Source: Paracoccaceae bacterium (GTDB lineage Bacteria > Pseudomonadota > Alphaproteobacteria > Rhodobacterales > Rhodobacteraceae). From it: a stretch of 64,000 nt of DNA. Positions 46,066-54,938 of this stretch are shown in pieces (position 1 is the stretch's first letter; the number at the start of each line of letters is the position of its first letter). A program made the translations under genes and the position numbers. The DNA lies in contig CACPBQ010000001.1 in assembly GCA_902632125.1 (NCBI GenBank), positions 1 to 64,000 of the forward strand. The letters run 5' to 3'. The notes under the pieces were generated by a model that was not told the origin of the DNA, did not search any database, and saw only the letters and a program-made list of their open reading frames with translations.

Positions 46066-46200
46066 TTAACTGTTAATTAGAGCTAACAAAACCAACAAAA
46101 CGATACATATTATTATTATATTTGTGCTGTATTTTACGAAACCAGCAAAGGTTTTTTCTTGATCTTTTGTGTCCATTGAACCGTGTTTATGCTCAGACAT
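46066..46200 (-). CDS. aa3-type cytochrome c oxidase subunit IV
   Basis: 44 aa micro-gene, minus strand, ATG at 46200 with AAGG about 8 nt upstream. The soluble N-terminus SEHKHGSMDTKDQEKTFAGF is followed by one transmembrane helix of about 20 residues ending ALINS. This pattern, especially HGSMD...QEKTF.GF, is diagnostic for bacterial aa3 oxidase subunit IV. It sits in the 349-bp gap between fdhD and the MBL-fold gene, with no other oxidase gene nearby. The rest of that gap (45936-46065 and 46201-46284) shows only AT-rich sequence. Confidence 0.88.
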   Translation of the reverse strand: MSEHKHGSMDTKDQEKTFAGFVKYSTNIIIICIVLLVLLALINS

Positions 46201-46284
46201 TAGTTTTTCCTTAAAATTGCTAAATACCCCTGTAAAATCTTTATAAAAGTTTTGATCAGGTTTAAACTATTAAATTATATTATT

Positions 46285-47313
46285 TCATTTTTTTAGTCGA
46301 TACACATAAGCCCCATCGCTATTCATGTCACGAGTGACCATTTTTTTTCTATATAAGTTATTAAGGTGTGCAACCGCTTCCACTAATGCAAGCCCGTATT
46401 CATTTTCATTTATTTTTCGGTTGTAAAGGGCTGGAAAGCATCCAACTGCCGTTTGAGGTTCTTTCAGAAAATCGACTAGCCTAGAGAGCGCACTGTGGTG
46501 GTTTTCTATTAATTGCCTCAATCTGTGCGGGAGTCCAATAAAAGGCAGCTTATGGCCTGGCAAAACAAGTTGGTCATTATTTGCAAATGGCACAAAGTTT
46601 TTACAACTTATAAGCCAATCTTCTACTGGATCAGCTTCTGGTTCAGTTGCATATACTCCTAAGTTGGGACTAATTGATGAAATTATTTGATCACCGGCTA
46701 TAATAAGTGGTTCATCTTCACACCATAACGTCGCATGCTCAGGAGCGTGCCCATTTCCAACTCTCACAATCCAAGAACGATCACCTAAAGTAATTTTCTC
46801 GCTGTCTGTAATACGTCTAAAACCAAGTGGCATTTCAAATACCGAGTCTCCAAAATTGAAGGGCTTTCCGGCAGCACGTTCTTTTACGATTTTTCCATCC
46901 ATACCGGATCTGCGCCAGAAATTTACTATCTCCTCTGTTGGTAATTTTTGATAATCTAATCTTAGCATACGCGCCATAAGCCATGCTGTTCTTGTCATCC
47001 AAAGGACGGCCTTAAATTCTTTTTGGAACCAACCCGCCAAACCGACATGATCTGGATGATGGTGGGTTACAATAATTCTATTTATAGGTTTATTTCCAAA
47101 ATATTTATCAATGATTGAGCGCCATATAGACAAAGTTTTTTTAGACCAAAGGCCAGTATCTATTATTGTCCAACTATCACCTTCATCCACTGCATAGATA
47201 TTGACATGATCTAGAACCATAGGAAGGGGCAACCTAAACCAAAAAATCCCCTTAGATACCTCTATTGGCTCTCCAACTATTGGAGCAGAGTTCCAGGGGT
47301 AATCCAAAGTCAA
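46285..47313 (-). CDS. Metallo-beta-lactamase-fold hydrolase
   Basis: 342 aa. The metal-binding motif is VTHHHPDHVGLAGWFQKEF (HxHxDH), with further ligands in NGHAPEHATLW, IIAGDQIISS and VLPGHKLPF. A C-terminal winged-helix-like segment (from about 280) ends in a basic tail. It overlaps the acyl-CoA dehydrogenase gene by 4 bp, so the two are translationally coupled. Such proteins hydrolyse thioesters or other esters; thioesterase action on a CoA intermediate is plausible given the neighbour but unproven. Confidence 0.9.
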   Translation of the reverse strand: MTLDYPWNSAPIVGEPIEVSKGIFWFRLPLPMVLDHVNIYAVDEGDSWTIIDTGLWSKKTLSIWRSIIDKYFGNKPINRIIVTHHHPDHVGLAGWFQKEFKAVLWMTRTAWLMARMLRLDYQKLPTEEIVNFWRRSGMDGKIVKERAAGKPFNFGDSVFEMPLGFRRITDSEKITLGDRSWIVRVGNGHAPEHATLWCEDEPLIIAGDQIISSISPNLGVYATEPEADPVEDWLISCKNFVPFANNDQLVLPGHKLPFIGLPHRLRQLIENHHSALSRLVDFLKEPQTAVGCFPALYNRKINENEYGLALVEAVAHLNNLYRKKMVTRDMNSDGAYVYRLKK

Positions 47314-49031
47314 GCTTCCAACATTTCATTGGGCGAAAAGGAATATAAGACTTCACAGCCTTGTTTTGCTTGCTGTAATAATCCTATGTATTCTGGCATT
47401 AAATTTAGAATATAAAATCTAGCCAATTTTGTTCGCGGTCCCACATGCTCCTCTTGAATTGCACTCTTCAAGTGAAAATAACCCCCTAAAACCCTTGCAA
47501 AAGCATTTAAAAACGGAACAGCGCCAGAAAATCTGTCATTTATATTTTTCTGTGAACACATCCATTTGATAGCTTCACGAAGAGCTTTGCTTGCCAGCAT
47601 AACTTCGCCCGCCATTGAAGAAAAATCTTCGGGACAAGATTTGACCGTCTTCTCAATATCATCGACTAAAGAATAAGCAGCCTCGCCCCCATCCAGTAAT
47701 TTTCGTCCTACCAAATCCATGGCTTGGATACCATTTGTACCTTCGTAGATAGTGGTTACCCTAACATCCCGATAATATTGCGCTGCTCCACTTTCTTCAA
47801 TGAAACCCATCCCTCCATGAACTTGCACGCCTAGCTCTGCTACCCGACAACCTGTTTCAGTTCCAAAAGATTTAGCTATTGGCGTCAGGAAGGCTGCTCG
47901 AGATTTCCATCGACCATCTCTTGAAGCGTTACTTAAATCTATTGAAACGGCAGTTTCTAAAGCTAAAGATCTAGCGGCAAAAATATCAGCTTTCATTGTA
48001 AGAAGCATTCGCCGAACGTCCGCGTGATCTAAAATTGTTCCAATTCCTTTTGGTACATTGGTCGTTCCTTGCTTTCTTATTTTTGCATAAGTGAGCGCAT
48101 GTTGATAAGCCCCCTCTGCCGCTCCAATTCCTTGACCTCCAACACCCAACCGAGCGTTGTTCATCATGGTGAACATAGCGCGCATCCCGTCATGACGTTC
48201 GCCTATTAACCAACCTGTTGCTCCATCATATTGCATGACTGCAGTCGGTGATCCATGTAGTCCCAGTTTATGCTCAAGACTTATCACTTTTAATTTGTTA
48301 GCTACGCCTGCTTTACCATCTTGATCTGGAATAAACTTTGGCACAATAAATAGTGATATACCTTTCGTTCCAGGCTTTCCATCTGGTAACCTCGCTAAAA
48401 CTAAATGACACACATTTTCTGAGAAGTCGTTATCACCCCATGATATATAAATCTTTTGTCCAGTGATTGCATAGGAACCGTCACCATTATCGGTAGCTTT
48501 GGAAGAGAGTGCTCCCACGTCAGAACCAGCATGAGGCTCTGTCAAATTCATTGTCCCACACCAGGCACCAGAAATAAGCTTTGGTAAATAAATATCTTTT
48601 ATCATGTCTGAAGCATGGTTTTCTAAAGCCTCTATTTGACCTTGAGTCATTAAAGGATTGAGTTGTAGCGAAAGACATGCTGAAGCCATCATCTCATTGA
48701 CTGCGGTTGTAATTGTCAAAGGTAAACCCATTCCGCCATATTCTGGGTCGGCAGATGTTGACACCCAGCCCCCCTCAGCAATCGCTTTATAACCATCGCC
48801 AAAACCGGGAGAAGTTCTAACAACACCATTCTGCAAAGTCGCTGGATTTAAGTCACCCATTCGCTGCAAAGGCGATAATTTTTCTTCACACATACGTCCA
48901 GCCTCAACCAAGACTGCCGAAACAGTTTCATAGGAAGCCTCTGAAAATTTATCGGTACTCGACACCAAATCATAATTTACTACATGTTTTAAAATATATT
49001 CAAAATCTTCGGTGCAAGCGCGATATACCAT
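47310..49031 (-). CDS. Acyl-CoA dehydrogenase, DmdC-like
   Basis: 573 aa from ATG at 49031 with GGAG 8 nt upstream; a start 13 codons earlier is unsupported. Long ACAD with an extra C-terminal domain. MTQGQIEALENHASD, TMNLTEPHAGSDVGAL, KIYISWGDNDFSENVCHLVL and VHGGMGFIEESGAAQYYRDV strongly resemble roseobacter DmdC, the 3-methylmercaptopropionyl-CoA dehydrogenase of DMSP demethylation. The catalytic base is expected in TIYEGTNGIQAMDL. Another medium-chain substrate remains possible. Electrons would go through ETF to the ETF-QO at 17 kb. Confidence 0.9.
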   Translation of the reverse strand: MVYRACTEDFEYILKHVVNYDLVSSTDKFSEASYETVSAVLVEAGRMCEEKLSPLQRMGDLNPATLQNGVVRTSPGFGDGYKAIAEGGWVSTSADPEYGGMGLPLTITTAVNEMMASACLSLQLNPLMTQGQIEALENHASDMIKDIYLPKLISGAWCGTMNLTEPHAGSDVGALSSKATDNGDGSYAITGQKIYISWGDNDFSENVCHLVLARLPDGKPGTKGISLFIVPKFIPDQDGKAGVANKLKVISLEHKLGLHGSPTAVMQYDGATGWLIGERHDGMRAMFTMMNNARLGVGGQGIGAAEGAYQHALTYAKIRKQGTTNVPKGIGTILDHADVRRMLLTMKADIFAARSLALETAVSIDLSNASRDGRWKSRAAFLTPIAKSFGTETGCRVAELGVQVHGGMGFIEESGAAQYYRDVRVTTIYEGTNGIQAMDLVGRKLLDGGEAAYSLVDDIEKTVKSCPEDFSSMAGEVMLASKALREAIKWMCSQKNINDRFSGAVPFLNAFARVLGGYFHLKSAIQEEHVGPRTKLARFYILNLMPEYIGLLQQAKQGCEVLYSFSPNEMLEA

Positions 49032-49161
49032 CAAAATTCTCCAAAATTTGTTAGTTTCTTTACTTGGCAAATGTTATGTAAAGATTTAATGGACAGTGTC
49101 TTTTGCATACTTCAGACAGCTAAAAAGCTTCAAACAGAACGCAACGTCATAGAGTAACAAA

Positions 49162-50106
49162 TTGAAAACAAAAATTTTCAACACTTCAAGAACCGATTTA
49201 TTGAAAGCAAGCGAACTTATCAAATCCGGCGATACTTTAGCCTTTCCGACTGAAACAGTTTATGGTTTGGGAGCGGATGCTACAAACAAACTCGCTGTTG
49301 CTAAAATTTTCCAAGCGAAAGGGCGACCAAGTTTTAATCCTCTTATAATTCATTGTTCCTCAATTAAGCAGATAAAAACTTTTGCAAAGTGGGGTTCTGA
49401 AGCCCAAATGGTAGCAGACAAATTTTGGCCAGGACCATTAACGATGGTGTTGCCGCTTTTGCCCAACAGTCAAATAGCATCTTTGGCATTAGCCGGGCTG
49501 CAAACTGTAGCTGTTCGAATGCCAGAACACTCTATTGCTAAATCAATTCTTCAACTCTCAAACACACCAATCGCGGCTCCCTCAGCCAATCCGTCGGGCG
49601 CAGTCAGCGCAACGAGAGCCGAGCATGTAGTATCGAGACTAGATGGAAAAATTGGCGGAATTATTTTGGGTAATCCGTCAAAGATAGGACTTGAGAGTAC
49701 CATAATTTGTTTCTTGCCCGAACCAAGTATCTTAAGATTTGGTGCAATAAGTGACACTGATATATCTCAAAAACTTGGCTTGAATTTGAAAAAAACAGTA
49801 GAGAACTCAAAAATATCAGCACCAGGTCAACTTTCATCTCATTATGCCCCCAAAGGCTCTATCCGTTTAAATAGTAAAGTATTTGAAAAAAATGAGGTAA
49901 GCCTTGGGTTTGGTGAAGTTCTTTGCGATTTAAATTTATCCCAAAAAGCAAATTTAACTGAAGCTGCCGCAAATTTGTTTGATTGCCTCCACAGGTTAGA
50001 TGAAATAGGCGCCGAAAAAATTGCTGTTTCACCAATACCTGAAGAAGGAATTGGAATTGCAATAAATGATCGACTTAAAAGGGCTGCGGCACCAAAAAAA
50101 ATTTGA
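49162..50106 (+). CDS. L-threonylcarbamoyladenylate synthase (Sua5/YwlC type)
   Basis: 314 aa, TTG start. Makes threonylcarbamoyl-AMP for the t6A modification at position 37 of ANN-decoding tRNAs. YrdC-domain motifs: FPTETVYGLGADATN, KIFQAKGRPSFNPLIIH, KFWPGPLTMVLP, VRMPEHSIAKSIL, IAAPSANPSGAVSATRAEHV and GLESTIICFLPEPSILR. The C-terminal Sua5 domain includes APGQLSSHYAPKGSI, so this is the two-domain Sua5 form. It converges on the yqgE-type gene with one base between stops. Confidence 0.96.
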   Translation: MKTKIFNTSRTDLLKASELIKSGDTLAFPTETVYGLGADATNKLAVAKIFQAKGRPSFNPLIIHCSSIKQIKTFAKWGSEAQMVADKFWPGPLTMVLPLLPNSQIASLALAGLQTVAVRMPEHSIAKSILQLSNTPIAAPSANPSGAVSATRAEHVVSRLDGKIGGIILGNPSKIGLESTIICFLPEPSILRFGAISDTDISQKLGLNLKKTVENSKISAPGQLSSHYAPKGSIRLNSKVFEKNEVSLGFGEVLCDLNLSQKANLTEAAANLFDCLHRLDEIGAEKIAVSPIPEEGIGIAINDRLKRAAAPKKI

Positions 50107-50107
50107 T

Positions 50108-50677
50108 TTAGGCACTTCCAAAATTTGAAGAAATTTTTGAAGGTTCAACACCGCTGTTTTTTAGAGAATTTGACCATTTCTTTTCAAAGTTTATGCTGAA
50201 AATTTCTGTATCGTCTAGTTTTCCAAACATCCAGCAATTGCTGGCCAATTCACTTTCTAATTGGCCAGGAGCCCAGCCGGCATAACCTAAAGCTAAAAGT
50301 GCATTCTTTGGACCCAGTCCTCGGGCTAAGTCAGATATGATCGAAAATGAAGCGGTCATTGATAAGGTAGATGTGCACTCTATTGTTTCTTTTTCAGCCG
50401 AATAATCCTGAGAATGCAAAACTACACCTCTATTATTTTCAACCGGCCCACCAAAAAGTATTGGCAAATCCAAAAAAATTTGATCCTTAATTTTCAAATC
50501 TTTACAGATTGATGAAAAAGACAAAGCCTTTAAGGGCTTGTTTATTATTATCCCCATTGCGCCATCTTCCGAGTGCGAACAAATAAAAATAACTGTGTCT
50601 TTAAAAATACTATTATTCATAGACGGCGTTGCCAACAAAATCTGTCCACCAAGGTGATTTAAGTCAATTTTAAACAT
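50108..50677 (-). CDS. YqgE/AlgH (DUF179) family protein
   Basis: 189 aa from ATG at 50677, directly before the conserved GGQILLATPSMNNSIFKDTVIF. The frame runs 43 codons further but would overlap the divergent exported-protein gene. Other family blocks: GAMGIIINKPLKALSF, LFGGPVENNRGVVLHS and ALGYAGWAPGQLESELASNCW. The biochemical function of this family is not settled. It is divergent from the DsbD-alpha-like gene across 79 bp. Confidence 0.93.
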   Translation of the reverse strand: MFKIDLNHLGGQILLATPSMNNSIFKDTVIFICSHSEDGAMGIIINKPLKALSFSSICKDLKIKDQIFLDLPILFGGPVENNRGVVLHSQDYSAEKETIECTSTLSMTASFSIISDLARGLGPKNALLALGYAGWAPGQLESELASNCWMFGKLDDTEIFSINFEKKWSNSLKNSGVEPSKISSNFGSA

Positions 50678-50756
50678 GTAAGTTTTCTCAAAACATCGAT
50701 AGTAATTTATTCTTTTACTAATTGTTGGCAATAAGATAAATTTTTTAAAAAAAGAT

Positions 50757-51539
50757 ATGAAGAAATTTTTATTTACTTTAGTTTTATTTACGTTGAGCAG
50801 TTCCATGGCAACAGGAAGTGCTCTAAAAAAAATAGAAATATTAGAGGGTTGGGTAAAGCCAGACGGTTCTTTACTTTATGGGTTAAAAATTTCGCTTGCT
50901 GAAGGTTGGAAAACATATTGGCATACTCCAGGACCGATGGGTCTAAAACCTGACTTTAATTTTGAAGGTTCTTCCAATGTAAATAGCCTAGACGTTCTTT
51001 GGCCCAGTCCAATAGTTTTTGGCTCAACTGGCTTTGAAAGTATAGGATACCAAAATGAAGTCATTCTCCCAATAGTCATTAAAACGAAAAATAACTCGGA
51101 TCCTATCAATCTTAAAATTAAAGGACAAATTGGTATTTGCTATAATGTTTGCATCCCAGCTGAGTTTGAAACTCAGTCTGTATCAAAAATACTATCTAAC
51201 GATTTAAATACCGATTTGTTGGCAGCTCTGGCCAATTTACCACTTTCGCCTTCTGATCTCGAAAAAAAAGATGCGCGCTGTAACATAACCTTTAGTCCAA
51301 CAGGTTTTAGGATAGAGGCAGATATCCCATTTTTAGAAAGGGCAGATGCTATAATAATTTTTTCAATAATTGATTACGGAAATACTATCACCATCGAACA
51401 ACCCAAGCAGCTTTCCCCAGGGAAAATTATCTCTGCAACTGGCGAGTGGCATGATGAACCAAATTTCGAAATAACCAGTGATTTAATCACAATAACGCAT
51501 CTTTATAAAAATCAGGTTATTGAACAACGAGGTTGTTAA
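50757..51539 (+). CDS. Exported DsbD alpha-domain-like protein
   Basis: 260 aa. The N-terminus is a signal peptide (KKFLFTLVLFTLSSSMATGS). The body resembles the periplasmic alpha domain of DsbD: GLKISLAEGWKTYWHTPGPMG, then KGQIGICYNVCIPAE with two cysteines (C-x3-C) as in the domain that receives electrons and reduces partner proteins. There is no transmembrane or thioredoxin domain, so it is a stand-alone domain. Its stop overlaps the RND gene stop by 4 bp. Confidence 0.87.
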   Translation: MKKFLFTLVLFTLSSSMATGSALKKIEILEGWVKPDGSLLYGLKISLAEGWKTYWHTPGPMGLKPDFNFEGSSNVNSLDVLWPSPIVFGSTGFESIGYQNEVILPIVIKTKNNSDPINLKIKGQIGICYNVCIPAEFETQSVSKILSNDLNTDLLAALANLPLSPSDLEKKDARCNITFSPTGFRIEADIPFLERADAIIIFSIIDYGNTITIEQPKQLSPGKIISATGEWHDEPNFEITSDLITITHLYKNQVIEQRGC

Positions 51540-54500
51540 ACATGCAAAAAATTTCTCGATCGCCAAAATAAGAAATAACCTACTGAAGCAAATAAAAATA
51601 TAAGGAAAAAAGAACCAATAAAAAACAAAGTCAAGGCGGATAGCATGGTTTCAGGAAGGGATTGAATTAAACTTAATTGGCTAAGTATTGGCGCTAAAGA
51701 TCCACTTATAATCATGAATCCTAGGGTCAATCCACCCCACAACAAAATTACAAAAGTTAAGGTAGCAAATGAGCGTTGAACTAATTTATTTTGTGATCTA
51801 AGAGCAAATAAATAAGCTTTCCTAAATCGTTTTATATCTTCTTGCATCGCAACCAGAGCGGGAATGACCAAAAGAACAATCAACAACCCAAAGCCAAGGC
51901 CATAAACTAAAGTGATGACTGTAGGTTTCAAAAATTGAGCTTGAGTTGAACGCTCATACAACAGTGGTGCAAGGCCTAAAACGGTCGTGAAGGTTGTGAG
52001 TAAAACCGGTCTCAGACGATCGAGTGAACCATCGATAATAGATGGTATTATTCCTCTTTCTTTTGAGTATTCATCTATAGTTGAGATCAAAACTATAGAG
52101 TCATTAATTATGATCCCAGTCATTCCAATTAATCCTACAACTGTAAACAAAGACATAGGAACATCCCAGATATAATGACCATAAATTGTTCCTACCAGCC
52201 CAAATGGAATTATTGACATAATTATGAAAGGTCTTGTCCAACTAGCAAATATCCAAGTTAAAACAAGATAGATGCCTAAAAGTGTCAAAATCATACCAAC
52301 TCGCGCATCATTGAGAAATTCTTGCTCTTGTTCGGCTAATCCGGACATGCGCCATTCCACTTGGTTTACAGTAGCAATCTCGGGTAAAATTTTATCTTTA
52401 AGGGTCTCAAAGACTTGCTCTGCATCTTCAGGATTATCTTCCGAAACGTCACCCGTAACAGATACAAGCCTAATGCCATTTTCACGCCGAACAGTTGAGA
52501 AGCCAACCTTTCGCTCCACGCTTACAATATCAGCTAGCGGTACATAAATTCCACTGTTCGCACGAAGTTGCGTTCTTTCCAAGAAATCTGAGGTTAATTC
52601 ACCCTCGGGCAATTCAACACGAATAGTAGCACTGCGCGGCCCAAGAGGATATGAAGCCGCTTCAACTCCATTTAAGCGATTACGTAAAACCACTCCCAAG
52701 GTATCTATAGTAAAGCCTAAAGCTTTACCTTGAGGAGTTAGTTCTAAAATAATCTCTTCTTTGTCATAGGCTAAGTCATCCTCAACTGCAGACACAACCG
52801 AGAACGCCTCTAATTCAGTTTTTAATGCCTCTGCTGCATTTTTCAGAGTGGCCGCATCTGCTCCATAAAACTGAATATCTAATGCATCATCACCTGGTCC
52901 AGAACGCCAGCCTCGGAAGGAAATAGCTTCAAGAAGTGGATGCCGAACAATCTTATCCTGTAAATCGCCAACAAAGGAAAAACTGGAATATGGTCGCAAA
53001 TCTGCATCAATAAGTTCGACGGAAATGCCCCCTAAAAGATCAGCAGATTTATTTTCTGTGCCAGAAAGACCACGACCCGAATTACCGCCCAACTCTGCTA
53101 AAACATATTTAACTGGATTAAGACCATGTTCTTTTTCATATTCTTTAGCAAGTTCATCGACTGAGTTTTGTAGTATTTTCATCATTGAAAGCGTATCAGC
53201 ACGTGTTGCCGAATTGAACATAGCGAAGTTTCCAGTTACCGAAGATTGCTCAGGTGCATTAAAAAACCGCCACGTTACTGAACCATTAATAAATAGCACG
53301 ATCTGCGATGATAAGACTAGCAGAGTACCCGCTAAAACAACATACCGGGCGCGAATAACTAGTTTTATAAAAGGGCGAAATATGTTTTCTCGAAACCAAA
53401 CAAATCCAATATTTACTATATAACTCGGGCGATCATACCAATTTATATTTGAACTATTACTTATAGAATGAGCCATGTGGTTGGGTAAAATTAGAAAGCA
53501 CTCCACCAAAGATGCCAAAAGAACGACACTGACTGTAAATGGAATATCAGCAATTAGATCTCCAAACCGGCCTCCAATTGCAACTAAGCCAAAAAATGCA
53601 ATCACAGTTGTCATAGTAGCGGCCAAAACAGGCATAAACATTCTTTGTGCAGCCGTTTCAGCTGCAACTACAGGTGGCAAGCCAGACCTAGCCCGATAAT
53701 CAGCATGCTCGCCAACCACAATTGCATCATCAACGACTATTCCTAGTGTAATGATAAGTGCAAAAAGAGAAATCATATTTATTGTGATACCTGCTACATA
53801 CATAAGGGCTATAGCTGTCAGCATTGCCGTTGGAATACCCGCTGCTACCCAAAATGCTGTCCTCGTGTTGAGAAATAAAAATAATAATGTGACTACCAGA
53901 CCAAGTCCTATAAGCCCATTATCTAACAGCATATTAAGTCGGCTGGATATTGTCTCAGCTCTAGTCCGAATTAACTCTAATTTCGTACCCTCGGGTAATG
54001 TAGCTTCCAGCTCCCGAGCAATATTTTCAACTTTATGCTGAATATCAATAGCATCGCCTTGCTGATTGCGGTCAATCCTTATGGTAATTGCGGGATCAGT
54101 TCCAACAAAGTAGGTTCTTTCCCTATCTATTCCATTGACATTCAACTCGGCCACATCGGCAACGGTAAGTTTTGACCCGTCGGAATTAGACCGTAGTACA
54201 ATGGATCCGATATCCTTGGCTAGTCGCTTCTCTATTCCTGTTCTAACTCGTGCATTAGCGGCCTCCACGTCACCAGCAGGATCCGCACTTACCTCTTCAG
54301 AGATCGCAATTGCTATCTCTTGCATAGTAATGTCATGCATAATTAGATTTGAAGTAGAAACTGCAACAACAGTCTCAGGAGCAGCCAACCCCCTCATGGT
54401 AGTGCGCGTTACACCAGCCGTAAAAAGCCTCATAACAAATTCGTCGGCAAATAAACCCAGCTGATCGATAGCCACTGGACCGGAAATGACTACATCGGTA

Positions 54501-54934
54501 ACGCGGTCGCTCCATCTACCTCTTATAATGGTAGGATCTTCACTATCCTGCGGCAGAGAAGTAACACTATCCAAAGCTGTTTCCACATCCACTTTTGCTC
54601 GCGACATGTCCCAACTAGGTTCAAATTCAAGAGTTATTTTTGCTCTGCCCTCATTTGAAATACTTTTGGCATTACTAACCCCATCTACAGCCAGTAAAAC
54701 TGGCTCTAAAACTCGGATAATCGCAGCATCTACGTCTTCTGCGCCAGCACCTTGCCAAACGATACCAATATTAATGTTATCAACTACAACATCTGGAAAA
54801 AACTGTGCGCGCATTTTAGGTAAAGCCATAAGCCCAGCGACAACTAAAATGACCAAAAGCAAATTAGCCATAGTTTTATGTCGTGTAAAATAAGATAAAA
54901 TCCCATTTGCTGTTTGAGGTGACAATCGGGTCAT
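51536..54934 (-). CDS. RND-family efflux transporter, inner-membrane pump
   Basis: 1132 aa, HAE1/AcrB type. Domains: N-terminal TM1 (TMANLLLVILVVAGLMALP), a first porter region, TM2-6 with SLFALIITLGIVVDDAIVVGEH (TM4 aspartate pair), a second porter region, and TM8-12 with GLIGMTGIIINDSIVLIS. Proton-relay Asp-Asp is present in VVDDAIVV. It is about 80 residues longer than AcrB because of two extra hydrophobic segments at the C-terminus. It lies 4 bp after its adaptor gene. No outer-membrane channel gene is adjacent, so it may use a shared TolC. Confidence 0.95.
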   Translation of the reverse strand: MTRLSPQTANGILSYFTRHKTMANLLLVILVVAGLMALPKMRAQFFPDVVVDNINIGIVWQGAGAEDVDAAIIRVLEPVLLAVDGVSNAKSISNEGRAKITLEFEPSWDMSRAKVDVETALDSVTSLPQDSEDPTIIRGRWSDRVTDVVISGPVAIDQLGLFADEFVMRLFTAGVTRTTMRGLAAPETVVAVSTSNLIMHDITMQEIAIAISEEVSADPAGDVEAANARVRTGIEKRLAKDIGSIVLRSNSDGSKLTVADVAELNVNGIDRERTYFVGTDPAITIRIDRNQQGDAIDIQHKVENIARELEATLPEGTKLELIRTRAETISSRLNMLLDNGLIGLGLVVTLLFLFLNTRTAFWVAAGIPTAMLTAIALMYVAGITINMISLFALIITLGIVVDDAIVVGEHADYRARSGLPPVVAAETAAQRMFMPVLAATMTTVIAFFGLVAIGGRFGDLIADIPFTVSVVLLASLVECFLILPNHMAHSISNSSNINWYDRPSYIVNIGFVWFRENIFRPFIKLVIRARYVVLAGTLLVLSSQIVLFINGSVTWRFFNAPEQSSVTGNFAMFNSATRADTLSMMKILQNSVDELAKEYEKEHGLNPVKYVLAELGGNSGRGLSGTENKSADLLGGISVELIDADLRPYSSFSFVGDLQDKIVRHPLLEAISFRGWRSGPGDDALDIQFYGADAATLKNAAEALKTELEAFSVVSAVEDDLAYDKEEIILELTPQGKALGFTIDTLGVVLRNRLNGVEAASYPLGPRSATIRVELPEGELTSDFLERTQLRANSGIYVPLADIVSVERKVGFSTVRRENGIRLVSVTGDVSEDNPEDAEQVFETLKDKILPEIATVNQVEWRMSGLAEQEQEFLNDARVGMILTLLGIYLVLTWIFASWTRPFIIMSIIPFGLVGTIYGHYIWDVPMSLFTVVGLIGMTGIIINDSIVLISTIDEYSKERGIIPSIIDGSLDRLRPVLLTTFTTVLGLAPLLYERSTQAQFLKPTVITLVYGLGFGLLIVLLVIPALVAMQEDIKRFRKAYLFALRSQNKLVQRSFATLTFVILLWGGLTLGFMIISGSLAPILSQLSLIQSLPETMLSALTLFFIGSFFLIFLFASVGYFLFWRSRNFLHV

Positions 54935-54938
54935 CTAA

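Noticed and set aside
50678-50806. N-terminal extension of the yqgE-type gene
   Set aside because: It would overlap the signal peptide region of the divergent exported protein gene and carries no YqgE-like sequence.
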